This document shows positions 1 to 11,357 of a DNA stretch of 64,000 nt, one piece after another (position 1 is the first letter of the stretch; each line of letters opens with the position of its first letter). Origin of the DNA: Haliclona indistincta (taxonomy: Eukaryota > Porifera > Demospongiae > Haplosclerida > Chalinidae); assembly GCA_964017065.1 (NCBI GenBank), contig OZ024785.1, positions 124,001 through 188,000 on the forward strand, in the 5' to 3' direction. Made by a program: the position numbers and the translations under genes. The notes under the pieces were generated by a model. That model ran no database searches. It was not told where the DNA came from and saw nothing but the letters and a program-made list of their open reading frames with translations.

Positions 1-330
1 TTCAACACTGTCTTGCCGCTGTGATAATACGTCCGAGTCGTACAATGTGGACAATGACTCAGATACCAGTATACTGACTCTGACTGTGTCATAGTAAGCC
101 CTGATACTTCTTTGCACTATGATAGCAGTTCCACATTGTCACCGCCACGACCTCATGTGACACAGCTAGAACTTGTAACACCTAAAAACATTGACTTATC
201 AGCTCCAACTGATTCTGACAGCACTCCCATAGTACCACCACCAGATTTCAAACAAATTGATAGTCAGCAAGACTTTGTACCAGTAAGACGAATTCAACGA
301 CCTAAGAAACTGTTTACAACTGAGAACTAA
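1..330 (+). other. possible C-terminal tail of a retroelement polyprotein
   Basis: An open stretch at 112-330 has no ATG at its left end. It translates to a Pro/Ser/Asp-rich peptide ending in a basic segment (PVRRIQRPKKLFTTEN) and a stop. A short basic, proline-rich end of this type is common after the integrase or RNase H part of LTR retrotransposon proteins. Nothing upstream in the window confirms it, because the same frame has stops at 22-27. It may equally be an unrelated exon or chance. Weak call. Confidence 0.2.
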
Positions 331-570
331 TTAATTTCTAACAAGTAAGTGTTGACTGTAAGTATGTGTAAACATGATGACTGTATTATTGAACTACTCT
401 TCTGTGTGACTTATATTTCTTGACTGCCTTATCTGCTGTGTTGGCTGTATGTCTGTCTTTGTATACCGACTCATAGTCGTTGGACTTGGAAAAGAATCTA
501 GCGATCATGTCTGTTTTCTGTGTCATGAAATCCTGTGAAAACAAACAATTATAACCATGATCAACTACTA

Positions 571-1138
571 GAGACATTTAGATTTACACGTTTTTGACCA
601 GTACGTGTACGCGTAACGTGTATATGATCACGTGAGCACCGCCCACTCACGCTACACGGTCGAGCACACGTCAATTTTCCCCGTTCTTAACGTGTAGGAC
701 CCCTTCTACAGGTCGGCCGTTTCCTTGTAGTTCCTGTTGCTCAAGATTCCGTCAGCTCCACGTTTGTTATAGCTAAAAATGTAGCTTGATGCCTGCTCTA
801 TATGTTCGACTAGTTAAAGCGCTGATACGTGCTGTCTGTCACCTGCAGCACTCGACAGAACAGAAGTAACCATAGATTCACTTACCGCTCGCTATCCAAC
901 TGCACTGCTGGAAGCTCATCTGTGGCAGCAAACTTGTGCTGGCAGTTGTTTATAGCGTTTGAAATCTGTTTCAAGCCACGTCTTGGTGCAAATCTGGAAG
1001 TTTGTAGCCGCCTCGCCACAAGTAAAAACCACACCTGTAGAATCTAAATCGCCACTGGAATTTCCCCTGTAACGTGAAACGCGAGTTACAGTTTACAGGT
1101 TACACGTTACGCGTAAAACGTGTAAATCTAAAGGTCTC
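571..1138. mobile_element. 568-bp MITE in the transposase intron, TA target duplication
   Basis: The ends are inverted repeats of about 24 bp: GAGACATTTAGATTTACACG at the left, and the reverse complement with one mismatch at the right (1115-1138). The arm resumes further in with ACGCGTAACGTGTA. Both ends are flanked by TA (569-570 and 1139-1140), the target of Tc1/mariner-type elements. No coding capacity is seen inside. The whole element lies between splice donor 1159 and acceptor 533 of the surrounding transposase gene, so it enlarges an intron that would otherwise be about 60 bp. Confidence 0.7.
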
Positions 1139-2313
1139 TACTGTTTCTTCTCTATTTACCTCGTGTGTTTGTAGGATATTATGTAGCCCTTCAGCATTTA
1201 ACCCTTTGGTATCGACTCCTCTCTCCTCAAGTACTGTTCTCATCCCCTTCTGCACACCTTCATCTGTCACCATACGCTGCACACATCCTCTCCATACTGT
1301 GTCTCTCATAAAAGGCTGTTTCCCACCATCTTTCACATTCATCTTCTCTGGATTCAAGGCATCATCAGGTCTCTTCATGTGCGATGGGGCATGGTCAAAG
1401 ATAAACACACCTTGGACTCCAGGGTATTTCCTCTCGATTATATCTATTGCTCTTTCTACCTGCTCAACTAACTTGTCATTGTTAAAGTAACCCTCAGATT
1501 GATGCTCTAGCAAAAGACGCGCTTCCTCACTCTCGTACTTCAAGAAACCATTGACCTCCTCTATGAAGTCAGAGACCATCACTGATTGACCCAGTGACTT
1601 CTGCTTGAGTGCCTGGCTAGTGCCATTAGTCCAATGGTAGCTCTGGTCAGCATTAGCGTAGTATGTCGACTCATCGTGGAAGATACGGATAACCGGACGG
1701 CAGAGTGGGTCAGGGCGTGGTGAATGTGACACCCACATCCTGTGTCGAAGTGAATCTAGAGTATCCAAGTACACTTTCCTGCTTTCAACAACGTCATCGC
1801 GCTCGTGGCGTCAAAATAAACGCCCTTGCTGAACTGTTCGTACGTAAATCCTAAATCATGCAGCCAAAGAGATGCTGTTGACTTGCAGATTTCTACGCCT
1901 TCACTCTCCTTCACCCAATCTATTACCATCTGGAGCGTAAGATTTGGCCTCCCCTTCACATATCCATTGTCAAGCACATACTTCTTCAGCTGTCCCTTCA
2001 AGTTCTCATCAGCAAGAAGTGAGAACCATTTCGGATGTTTCCCCCTGCTTGATTCTAGCTCTAGTTCCAACCTGTAGTCAGTGATATCATCGAGGTTAGC
2101 GGCTGTGCTGAAGTAGTCCACAAACACATTCCTGGCCCATTTAATGGCAGCAATAATGTCCTTTCCTTGCAGCACTAAGCAACCAAACAACTGAATAGCG
2201 AACGCCTTCTGCATGACAAAAGTGGTGTTCCTCTCGGTGTATTGTTGTATGCGTTTGACTCCTTGCTCAATCACATTGTGTCTGCTGTCTATAACCTTCT
2301 TGAGTGTTTGACA

Positions 2314-2445
2314 GTCTTCACTCGCTTCTACAACACCATGTTGATAGTCTTCACTCGCTTCTACAACACCATGTTGATAGTCTTCACTCGCTTCTACAAC
2401 ACCATGTTGATGGTCTATACTCGCTTCTACAACAGCATGTCTGCC
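2314..2445. repeat. 33-bp tandem repeat, four units, inside transposase exon 1
   Basis: Four head-to-tail 33-bp units; the last has diverged. Because 33 is a multiple of three, they encode an 11-residue repeat (HGVVEASEDYQ) in the N-terminal linker without breaking the frame. This is likely a lineage-specific expansion of the linker. Confidence 0.85.
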
Positions 2446-2604
2446 TCTAGGAGCACATTTGATCTTACATGTATGGGAAAGTTGTTTCACCATTTCTACT
2501 GCTCTGTCACTACAGGTTCTTTTACTCCTGGGAATCTGCTGCTGGTCTGTATTGGTGACATCCTGTAGGAATGCACTAACTCCACGCAACCGCTTGCTTG
2601 CCAT

Positions 2605-3850
2605 GACTACAGTACACGTGAAAAAGGGAAATTCCCCATTAACAAGTCATGTGTTAAAGTTATTATAATCAGTTATTATTGACGTCACATGTTCATGATG
2701 ATGTCACAACAAAAATTTATAATAAATAAAATGGCGACTTTGTATTGGTTCTATTGGAGCGACTCCACGGTGCTTGTGCAACGTAGTTCTCTGTTCCTGA
2801 CTGTGAAAAGGTATGAAAACAAATGGTAAGTGCAAAATACAACTTAAACTTGCAAAAATGATGCAAAACGTGCAAGTATGAAAAAGTGGATCGACTAAGC
2901 TGGAAGCACTGTATATACGTATTAACGATCTTATATATGTATATGTATTATTGTATGTATTAATATGTACTGAACATAAGTATAATTATATAAAATATAA
3001 TGTATACATGTTCATAATTATCATATTTTTATGAACCTGGTTCTTTATTATAATTATAACCAGGTAATAACATTGTGTTATATGTTAGAACTTTATTATA
3101 AAGCCAAATCTGCGTACACATCCTCTTGTCGGTTGCTCGAAGATGACAACGGATGTCACAAATAACTTTTATCAATCCCAGGCCTTCTTTTTAGAATATT
3201 TTTTAGCTACAACAGGATGGACGACCTGACCACGTAGTTGGGTGTGGCCCAACCTTTGCGTCCTGTGGTAGGTCCTGTGGTAGGCCTGGGGACAACGATA
3301 TACACATATACATACATGTATATACATATAATTATATTACATATTAATGTTGTATACATTAATTATGTCATATTAATATTTTAATTATATTATTAACTAC
3401 TGCCATTTATAGCAGCTCAAATAATTTTTGTTCGTAAAAATCACTACATCATTCGTTTTGTGTGGAATGTATTTATTGGAGTACTATAATAATTATTATC
3501 CCAATGCATGTGACTCACTAAAACATAGCTTCTTAGGAGCTGCTAGCTACTGTGTAGCTGTCAGGTTGTGACGTGGGAGGAATCAGTTCTTATTGTAGTC
3601 TAACCGGGCAGCCCTACACGTAAGACGATAGCAATTATGGTGTCAAATCAAACACATTCCTTCCTTGGATTGCAGGGATATTGTGTCACTATACTATAAT
3701 GAATTAGTTAGTAATAATTATTATAATATCGGATATGATCACATTTTCTTTAATTGTTCGATAATCTTGACAAAGTCTGTACAGACTTGCTTGACTTTGG
3801 GATCCAAGCAGACTTTGGGTAATATTGTTTTGATTTTATTTATGCTTAGG
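2605..3850. other. AT-rich non-coding stretch
   Basis: No supported gene. The stretch 2900-3420 is mostly A+T with many TATA/ATAT runs; 3120-3300 is more mixed but gives no convincing reading frame. I see no terminal inverted repeat that would mark the outer end of the neighbouring transposon. Confidence 0.5.
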
Positions 3851-3854
3851 ATCA

Positions 3855-4215
3855 CTGTCGACGGCATGCAGATGGAGCTTCTCCTCTCTGAAGCTATAGT
3901 GCTCCAGAGTGTGGTGTACTAAGCTGATCACCGTGTTGGCTCCCTTCCCAGCTACCATGCCCTCGTCGATGAGGTAGTTGACCTAATACACATAATGAAT
4001 AATAATTATTTTATACACATGCAGCTGCTGTGTTCTTACTTGGCGAGGGATGGCTTCACAGCACACTCCAAAGAGAGCACACTTCCTTAGAGTCAAAAAG
4101 TAGATGGGTCCTGGCTGCAGAGGATCGCTAGGGAGGTGCACCTGTTGGGCAAAGTCAAAGCTATAGTGGCCGAATTCTATTGGCGGTGGAGTGGCCTCGG
4201 CAGCTATAGCAGCTA
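3855..4215 (-). pseudogene. DUF7869-like transposon-associated gene fragment, two exons
   Basis: The upstream exon (about 4210 to 4040) reads FGHYSFDFAQQVHLP then PGPIYFLTLRKCALFGVCCE and ends CCEAIPRQ before a GTAAGA donor at 4039-4038. A 57-bp intron follows. The next exon starts at 3982 with VNYLIDEGMVAGKGANTVIS and continues to HLHA, after which the frame decays with an insertion and a stop. This order of motifs is what I know from the large repetitive DUF7869 family of cnidarians and sponges, probably transposon-derived; its biochemical function is not known to me. The expected DNCSGQNKNN-like continuation is not readable, so the copy is broken or truncated. Confidence 0.6.
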
Positions 4216-4228
4216 TGTAGCCAGGAGT

Positions 4229-4430
4229 TCAGTTTTGTTCTGATAATCGATCACTAATTTTGCAAATGAGATTTGGGACATATACAAATGGCGCCTCTCT
4301 GATTTTTTCTCCTCCGCCATCTTTGAAGAAGGCAAGCGGCACCATTTCGTGTGCCAGGTTATCTCCAACCTCAACAGTGGCAAGAGCTGTCTGCCTCTGT
4401 TCACTAGCCAGTGAAATGTTGCAAGTCTTT
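4229..4430 (-). CDS. unrecognised exon-like open frame
   Basis: A minus-strand frame with no internal stop encodes TALATVEVGDNLAHEMVPLA followed by FFKDGGGEKIREAPFVYVPN and ends at a TGA at 4231-4229. The composition looks like real protein. It lies just upstream of the DUF7869-like exons and may belong to the same or a neighbouring element. I do not recognise a domain and see no clear start. Confidence 0.3.
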
Positions 4431-4799
4431 AGTATTTAGGCGTTTTGTTCTTATTGATTAACGAGAAGATACTCTCTTTGCCTGCGTTTGAGTGAGGTAT
4501 GGTTGACTGTCATTAAATGATCTTCTCCTGCTTTCCTAATACCTGTGAACTGAACCTGACAAATAATGGTAATGCAACTAACACTATTTTACTTATGCTT
4601 GATTCGACGAGGGAAAATTTGTTTCCGAATTCATCCTCAAGTACTGTTACCAAGAAGTCTTTCACACTCCGGTTCTTCTCACTAGAATATATATATATAA
4701 TTATAAGATGAAGTTTAAGAACTAGTTAATTAACAATCACCCTCACGGTTCGTTTCCATTGAATTGCTGTTCAGGGGTTCTTTCTTACACCATTCTAAC

Positions 4800-5852
4800 T
4801 GCAGCGCTGGTAAAAGTAGCGCAGGAAAGTTGCTTTGCCCATGTTACTAAAGAATGATAATGTAGTCACAACCTGACACAACGTACAATGATTGTAGCAC
4901 TTGTGGTAGTTTGTCACGGTCGATTTTGGACAAGTCTGGGTCATGGTTAAGAGCTTTGACCAATGATGACATGTGTAAGACTTTTAGCTGCTTATCATTG
5001 ATTGCACTCACCTGTACAATAATTTCTTTGTTGTTTATGCATGCTAGTGGAAGACCAATGTGGTACACATCTGTGTCGGGTGACAAAACTGGAATGTTGT
5101 GGAGTGGGCATTCGGTAGCGTGTAGCCACTGTCTAGTGTCAGTTTCCTCTGCTATGCAGTTGTAGAGTGGTTCGGGATGAGGCCTGTTTTGTCCACGCAC
5201 AAACCAAGCAATGTCACCTTCCTCTCCATCTAAATATCCAGCAACATAAACTGTTTGGCCTACCTGAAAGTGTTTCCATAGGTTACTGAGGAAATAGGTA
5301 TCTAAAAACTTATCAAGCCTTCGTTTACATTCCCGACAGCTTAATATGTCGTCTTACCAGTTTACGTTTGGGATTTTAGTGCTGCCTTGTAGATCATCAC
5401 AGTAGTGATCGACTGAGGGTTTTCTAGCCGCATCACGTGTGACTTGTTTGAAGTATTTGGGCGTGTTTGTAAGATGACAAGGGTTGTCAAAAATGATGTG
5501 TACTTCAATGGCTCCTCTTTTGAACTGTGTTACCACATGCCTTGCTAAGAGTAAGTTGGCGTAGTCAGCTAGAGACTTGTGTGTGCCAAGAGGTTTGGTG
5601 TTGATCAAAAACATGCCTTCCAGCAATGCACAGTCTGGTAGCCAGTCAACAGATGGTTTACTAGTAAAATGGCTGGGATGGTGTCTTTGTGCCGTGCTTC
5701 AAGGCTTTTGGTGATGTAGCTCTTCTGTCCTTTCTTTTGGGTTCCTTCATGATTGCAGAGCCCCAGAGGTAGATCTATTATTTGCTCACCAGGACATTCG
5801 ATTGGTTATCCTGTTTTTTGTGCGTGTTTTATTTCCTCTTTATTGCAGCAAG
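4800..5852 (-). pseudogene. repetitive transposon-type protein with PDTDVYHIGLPL motif, copy 1
   Basis: Readable blocks in order are ECPGEQIIDLPLGLCNHEGT, LLEGMFLINTKPLGTHKSLA, EVHIIFDNP, SCRECKRRLDKFL, GEEGDIAWFVRGQN, AEETDTRQWLHA, SPDTDVYHIGLPL and VVSGCDYI. I recognise this set from a multi-copy family in sponges and cnidarians; the regularly spaced acidic residues suggest a nuclease-like fold, but the function is not established. Defects: a frame change around 5655-5670, one in-frame TAA at 5353-5351, and one extra base near 4855 before the GKATFLRYF block. A second, shorter copy lies at 61974-62694, and the two copies stop matching near 5852, which marks the edge of the repeated unit. 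Confidence 0.65.
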
Positions 5853-6615
5853 AACAAGGTTTTCGTCTTTTTATAATTGAGATGTTTTTACTCGATTTGG
5901 GCGAGGAAGTTCAGGGAAAGCCATGCGTAGTGTGCACACCAAAGATTATGGCAACACCAATCTTGGCATTATAGGAGTGCTTGTGTGTTCTATTGGACCA
6001 TCCACCATCAGCAACCACCGACATAGCTGGAACTTCTTGATGGTAGTCGCTAGTATCTGCTTTTCCTCGACCACAACTTGTGCCATTGCTTCAAAGAGCG
6101 GTTGCTGCATTGCTTCTCTGAGAAACTGTTCGGTAGCTTAAAACATTCTCTTCTGCATGCCTTCAACCTCAAGAAATCAAGGGTGCTGTTCATGTTCAGT
6201 CTTGTTAGTCCTCCTCCTGTTGCCATCTGAGCCAGCGACATGTTTTATGGCACTTGGTGCATGTAGCATGAAAGACAGAAGCTAGTCCATACCGTGTCTC
6301 TCCCTCGATGATGCTAGACCCACCGCAGCTTGTACTGTGTGTTTTGGGCACATGGATTACTTCAGAGAGTGCTTGGATATTTACTATGCGACACTCATCA
6401 ATAGTGCACTATGACGACACAATATTCTCCAGCTGCTGTCTGTCTGCTGGTAGAAATGGAGCAGCTACAATGCTCTTCTGTGTTGACGTCACGGCAGTAT
6501 TTGTACTTTGTGCTGAAGTGTCTTGCTTGTTCCACCGAGCCTGGACTGCTGCAGCAGAATGTGCCTTTGTCTTGGAGCTGCGGCTGTAGTGAGATCTGTC
6601 AGCTCGTACGTACAA
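5853..6615 (-). pseudogene. Mutator-like transposase domain remnant
   Basis: Recognisable pieces are SCGGSSIIEGETRYGLAS (near 6330), MSLAQMATGGGLTRLN (6241 downward) and VVADGGWSNRTHKHSYNAK with VAIIFGVHT (near 5980-5930). These motifs fit the eukaryotic proteins annotated as having a Mutator-like transposase domain. The frame changes between 6250 and 6240 and again near 6050. The open stretch 6615-6409, rich in Ser/Thr/Ala, may be the N-terminal part. It abuts copy 1 of the PDTDVYHIGLPL family; whether they once formed one element cannot be told here, since copy 2 lacks this neighbour. Confidence 0.5.
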
Positions 6616-6719
6616 GGGACAGTTTCTTCCACAGGCACAGACACTGCCTGCAGTATCATAGTATTAATAATAATTATTATTGTATATTATTCAGTCTTAC
6701 TTGCGGATAATCAGTAGAG

Positions 6720-7107
6720 ACAGATGGATCCAGTGCCATTGAATGGGAGGTTTCGCTCTGAAAAGAACGGGTTGATTCATTTTGTTGCTTGCAGCTGCTG
6801 TTCTTCGTCTGCTGCATCTATTGCTCTAGTTTGGAGTTTCGCCCCCTTTTGGAACTGAATTATTGCAACTGTTATTAATACGCGGCGGAATCGTGACTCG
6901 TTTGTTGGTTTCCTATGTTTCAGAACTAGAAATGCGCTTCTCCAACCAGCTTACCTGGTCTGATAGTGACTTGATGTCAGCTTGCTGTTGACATAGCAGC
7001 TCATGTTCAGTGCTTCGCGAAAATGTATCCCCTCATCATTGCTATCTCAGGGACGAGCCCAAGCACATGCTCGTAGCAACTAAAGCAGAATTCTCAGCCT
7101 CAACAGC
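6720..7107. other. no gene seen
   Basis: Short frames only, on both strands. A few A+T-rich palindromic runs near 6660-6690. Nothing supportable. Confidence 0.4.
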
Positions 7108-7317
7108 TTATTTATTGTCACGTACCAAAGCTTGCTCCCAATGAAAGTCACACAAGAATAACATTACACCTAGAAAAACTGCCTCCAAAGTATTCAATTC
7201 TGCCTCTGAATAATCGTTCATGAAGAAACGCGGTGTCCAGTCTGGGTTCCACTTTTTATAATTTGTAAAGCTTCCTAAGTTCCTGTATGTTCTCTGCATT
7301 CTCGCTATGTACAACAA
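7108..7317 (-). pseudogene. MULE (Mutator-like) transposase fragment
   Basis: An open frame of 69 codons contains WTPRFFMNDYSEAELNTLEA followed by VFLGVMLFLCDFHWEQAL. The pattern F-M-x-D near A-E and then L-C-x-F-H-x-x-Q-A is the core of MULE transposases, with the aspartate of FMND as a catalytic acid. The frame stops a few codons later and nothing on either side extends the domain, so this is a short relic. Confidence 0.6.
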
Positions 7318-9787
7318 ATTCTACCACTACTGAATAACCTACATTTGTTCGGATGCATAAGAAGAAGAGTGCTAGCTAATAGCACGTTTTGTGCATTGCG
7401 TCAAGCATGCTGAGTGTATTTCCATACCGTTGCTACATATATTTGCTGGTGCACCCAAAGAAGGGTTGTTTACAGTTATCATTATTATTAACAGATGCGT
7501 CATCATCACCTCCATTATTACCAACAAATGAGTCATTTGCGCTACTAATATCTTCATATTTTGTTTAGAAGTTGTAGGCTGTTATAGCTAGCTAATCATT
7601 AATAGCAGTATACACCTTCCTCATAAGCATGATCTGTTTCTATAATGATGCACATCGTTCAGTGCATGTTTCGTTCAGGATTGCTTAACACAATAAAATA
7701 ATTCATTAGTACTGTACTTTCTACATATCCAGCACAACCAATCTCATCCTTTGTAAGTTTGACAACAGCAGCTACAGCTCCTCCTCCTCACCAGTGGCTG
7801 CAGCATGCACAGCACTATTGTTCTTCTCTTTTGCTCAACTTCCTCATTCTCCACCTCATAATCACCACCACCTGCTGCTATCCTCACACGCTTTCTGCAC
7901 TCATAATACAATAGAGTTAACTAGCACTGCTTAGTTTATTGACCTGTTCTGCTTCTCCATAGACATCAAATTGAGACATGTCTACTAGCTGTGATTCACT
8001 CAACATGCAAGAGGACGGCGAATAAGTCATTAAAGTTATTCTAGAACTGTCTGATCTCAAGGAGTCTGACACGTCGACTGACGAACAAGAGAATGGAGAG
8101 GGTGGTGGGGTACAGTGCTGGTCTCAGCGGGTGATGGGGTACAGTGCTGGTCTCAGCGCACCCATCATGTAAAGAAAATGGTTGATCGAAGAATTTCTCA
8201 GTAAGATAAAATCAAATTTAGTAGCATAACTTACGGATGCAGTAGAAAGCAAGCAGCAACCACATTCTTTCACTGTCTGTTACTTGCCTCAAAAGGAGTC
8301 ATCACTGTATAAGATTGACAGTATGGGTTAATTATGTGTAATCCACTCCATCTGTGTAGGAGCCCATCCACAGTCTATTGTGAGTGGTGTGACATGGATC
8401 ACTGATACTACATATGCTACATGTGGTCATGACTGCTGTATCAGCTGTGGTCTTCTAGAATCTGTTAATGGGTCACACTGAAGTATTACTAGAAGAGTAA
8501 GTCAGTAAGGGCATCTTACAGTTGATTTAGGGCTATCTATAAAGCGACTTTTCCATCTGTAGAGGCTCCTTCTATTCAAGTCTGAGTTGGAACGACAATT
8601 ACATTTAGTCTTCGAAAGATGAGGTGTCTGAGAAGAATATAGGTAGCGTCTCTCGTCTGCATACCTATTGCGAGTTTTGGTATGCTGCAGGAGTTTCGCT
8701 ACTCTCATCATGCATTCTGAAAACTTGCGGTTTGGGCCTAGCTCCATCTGCTGTAAAAAAATGTTCCGAGCCATTCAATTTGTCGTACAGCTTCTCAGAC
8801 TATGGGGAGAAAAATATTGGCAGTGATTCTATCTGGCAAGGGTGCATCACTATTAAATAAATAATAACATACTATTAGAAATAACATTGTGCAGAAGACA
8901 TCGTTGGTATGATAATATTACATACAGAGATAATTCACGAGTCTAACCTGTACAGATCACATGGAAGTGACATCAGATAATTTGTGTGCTCTTTTAAACT
9001 GCATGTCCTTCTTGCTTTCAACTTATCACTTTCATACTTATTTCAGTAGTGATTGTTATTTTGTCCTTGGCTCTCCTATAATTCCTGGATCAACCTCTTT
9101 ATCAGCCTAAATAAGACGAATATGTACATAATAACTATTATCAATAACCGAACACATGGTACAGCGATTCTGACACTCTTGGACAACAGAGCAAGAGCAA
9201 TTAGCTAATATCGGACTCACCTTCTCTGACTCAACAGAACGTGACTCACCGACCTCTACACGCGACACCTCAACACCGCCTCGATAGAAAACAAGACAAA
9301 AGATTAGAACGTCTATTTGAGCTTGTTTGGTAACGTTCATTGAGGTCGTCACAGAAAGCAGTCTATCAAATGTTCGATTTGCTTGATAGTATTAGAATAG
9401 TATTTATAGTATTTGCTTGATAGACAGAGTTTGTGATCTTGACCACTGGCGTCAAATTTCATCTGTATCATTCTTAACTTAGGAGAATAATTATTAATGA
9501 AAAAATATTGCAGCGTTAGCAAAAAATTAGCCAGATTACAGCGATAGCCAGATTACACTTGTACTTAGCTCTGCTGTGAGTGTAAGTACCACTGTAATAA
9601 CCTCCTGGTGTAAGTAAAAGCACTATGGAGTTGTTCATTTCTTCATAAAGACTAACCAAAATGTCTGCATCTGTAATCCGTCGCTTGACACTCTTCACAA
9701 ACACTTTGGCAACAGCAAGTCTTAATGGTTTCTACATACCTTGCAGTAGCACATAATAAACACGTACACTACTAAATATAAGCTAAC
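7318..9787. other. 2.5 kb without a supported gene
   Basis: Several frames of 60-90 codons exist on both strands (for example 8774-8502 and 9352-9107, minus) but none shows a domain, a splice pattern or a repeat relationship. A stretch at 7760-7815 read on the minus strand contains NSAVHAAATG, faintly ankyrin-like, with a stop soon after. I do not call it. Confidence 0.4.
8101..8158. repeat. 29-bp tandem duplication
   Basis: Two adjacent 29-bp units differ at one base; each contains GGGGTACAGTGCTGGTCTC. No coding meaning seen. Confidence 0.85.
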
Positions 9788-9789
9788 CT

Positions 9790-10462
9790 CTAAGTGCTTA
9801 GCAACGTACACGCAGCATGGGAGGAACAAGGCCGCAGTGATTGAGAAACTCTTTTTATTCAATGTCTCGAAAATTGAGCAGATCTCAAGATTGTTGTGTG
9901 TGGGCAGATGTGTTAGTAAAATAGTTGGTTAGCCCTCTGTCAGCAGACTGCCATTGCAGCATGCCAGAATCATAGATCGCTTTGATTATTTTCTCGTTTG
10001 ACGTCTGCTGGTTTGTGTGACAATAGAAATGCAGCACTCTTCCACAGGGCTTTGGTTTGAATACTGGTTGTTTAGATCATTATGAATAGAACGATAATTT
10101 CAATTTCAACAATAATTACAGTCTTAGCGTGTCCGTGTAACTCCCATTTTCTGCATAGTTATGTGTTTAGTGCTCAAAGGTATACAATTTACCTATTTAC
10201 ATTTTACCTATGCCGTGTAGCATCCTGAATGTAGTACCACAGATACTGTAACCTTTGTGATGGAAAGACACAACACTTCTTGTGCGACTGTTTTTGCGGA
10301 AAGTTGTTTCACTGCTGTATATACCAGCTTCTAGTTTACGGCGATGATTCTGGAATCAATGCGATTCCTGTGAGATTCTTTATTCCACATGATGATTCTT
10401 GATTTTATCATGATTCCATGATTCCGCACGGGATTCGTGATTCTGCACGTGATTCTTTGATT
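9790..10462. repeat. dispersed duplicate, copy 1, ending in GATTC-rich motif
   Basis: The sequence from CTAAGTGCTTAGCAACG to TGATTCTTTGATT is found again at 11358-12193 with few mismatches. Its last 125 bp (from about 10340) are built of GATTC/GAATC words. Matching stops exactly after TTCTTTGATT. No protein is evident. It is probably a non-autonomous element or the end of one. Confidence 0.8.
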
Positions 10463-10938
10463 GTACATGAATGATATGTACATGAATGATATGGCTATTG
10501 TGCTATAAATTATGTATACTTACAATGTAAGGACAGGATTCTCTGTTGCTTGTAAGTGCTATACACCATTGTGTACTAGCCAGCTAGCGCACGCTGTGGT
10601 TGAAGGTTAGTAGGGCGTGGTTTCCAAAGCGCAGCGAAGTGTTCAGTAGTTCAGCGGCAGCGCAGTTTTAACGAGAGCAGTTCCATCGTAGCGCACTAGT
10701 ACTACCGTGTATGTGTAAACGTGAAGTATTGTGCTAATGCGAGCGTACTTCGAACGAAGTAGTATCGCACTAACAGCGTACTTCTGTGCGCTACTTGGCC
10801 TTTTTATTGCACTGTACTGTAGAATGCTCATTTGGTGAGGGTGTAGAATGCTCATTTAGTAAGGATGATCCAGAATGCTGCGTTGGTGAGGGTAAGGATG
10901 CCTTTGGCGAAATTGAGAGGACAGAAAAGGACTCCACT

Positions 10939-11053
10939 GGAGGAGAGGAGGCTGGCTGGCTGGCTGGAGGAGAGGAGGAGGCTGGCTGGCTGGCTGGCAG
11001 GCTGGAGGAGACTGCCTGGCAGGCTGGCTGGCTGGCTGGAGGAGAAGAGGCTG
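10939..11053. repeat. CTGG/GGA low-complexity tract
   Basis: Imperfect runs of GGCTGGCTGG alternate with GGAGGAGAGG. Both strands are open in several frames here, giving Pro/Ser/Gln/Ala-rich peptides; this is an effect of the repeat and not evidence of a gene. Confidence 0.8.
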
Positions 11054-11357
11054 GCGGTTCGGACATTTGTGCTTGGTAATCTGTTTATACAAACGACCAC
11101 ATCTTGTTTTTTTTTTGTTTTTGTCATGGCTTGGCAAATTAAGGAGGGCAGGGATGGATTGTGAAGCCGGGTGAGGAGAGGAAACAACAAAATATGAGTA
11201 GTTCGGACAACGTATCCGGTTCGAAGGACCAGTTTTATGGAGCCCTCACTCCGATCGAAGCGGATCCCCGTACATGCACCATAACAGAATTTCAACCATG
11301 ATTATTATTACGTAATGATAGTAGGCGATAAATAGAATGAACAGAACAACACAAACA

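Larger units (their letters stand above)
386..2604 (-). pseudogene. IS630/Tc1-mariner-like DDE transposase, spliced and broken
   Basis: The protein starts at the ATG at 2604-2602. Its N-terminal region carries a short peptide repeat, followed by a helix-turn-helix-like part (GRPNLTLQMVIDWVKE) and a DDE nuclease core with HDEST and FIFDHAPSHMK as the first two acidic motifs. This matches eukaryotic DDE superfamily endonucleases related to IS630/Tc1. The reading frame breaks at 1808-1809, where the frame of VYFDA must shift by one base to reach HERDDVVESRKVYLD; the shift fits loss of one base. Exon 1 ends at 1160 before GTAAAT and exon 2 starts at 532 after TTTTCACAG, joining THE to DFMTQK in phase. 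Exon 2 ends with YKSHRRVVQ and a stop at 386-388. The segment normally carrying the third acidic residue, between DFMTQK and the RFFSKSNDYE end, appears deleted, so the copy should be catalytically dead. Family membership is clear; the deletion rests on my memory of the family. Confidence 0.75.

Noticed and set aside
1074..1490. Plus-strand frame of 138 codons
   Set aside because: Lies opposite the transposase exon and has the composition of an antisense shadow.
7372..7557. 61-codon minus frame rich in Met/Ile/Thr
   Set aside because: Derived from ATC/ATT triplet-like low complexity; no further support.
7760..7815. Ankyrin-like NSAVHAAATG on the minus strand
   Set aside because: Only about ten residues match and a stop follows; no second repeat.
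10786..11295. Overlapping frames of 90-147 codons on both strands
   Set aside because: All arise from the CTGG/GGA low-complexity tract; Ser/Pro/Gln/Ala-rich, no domain.
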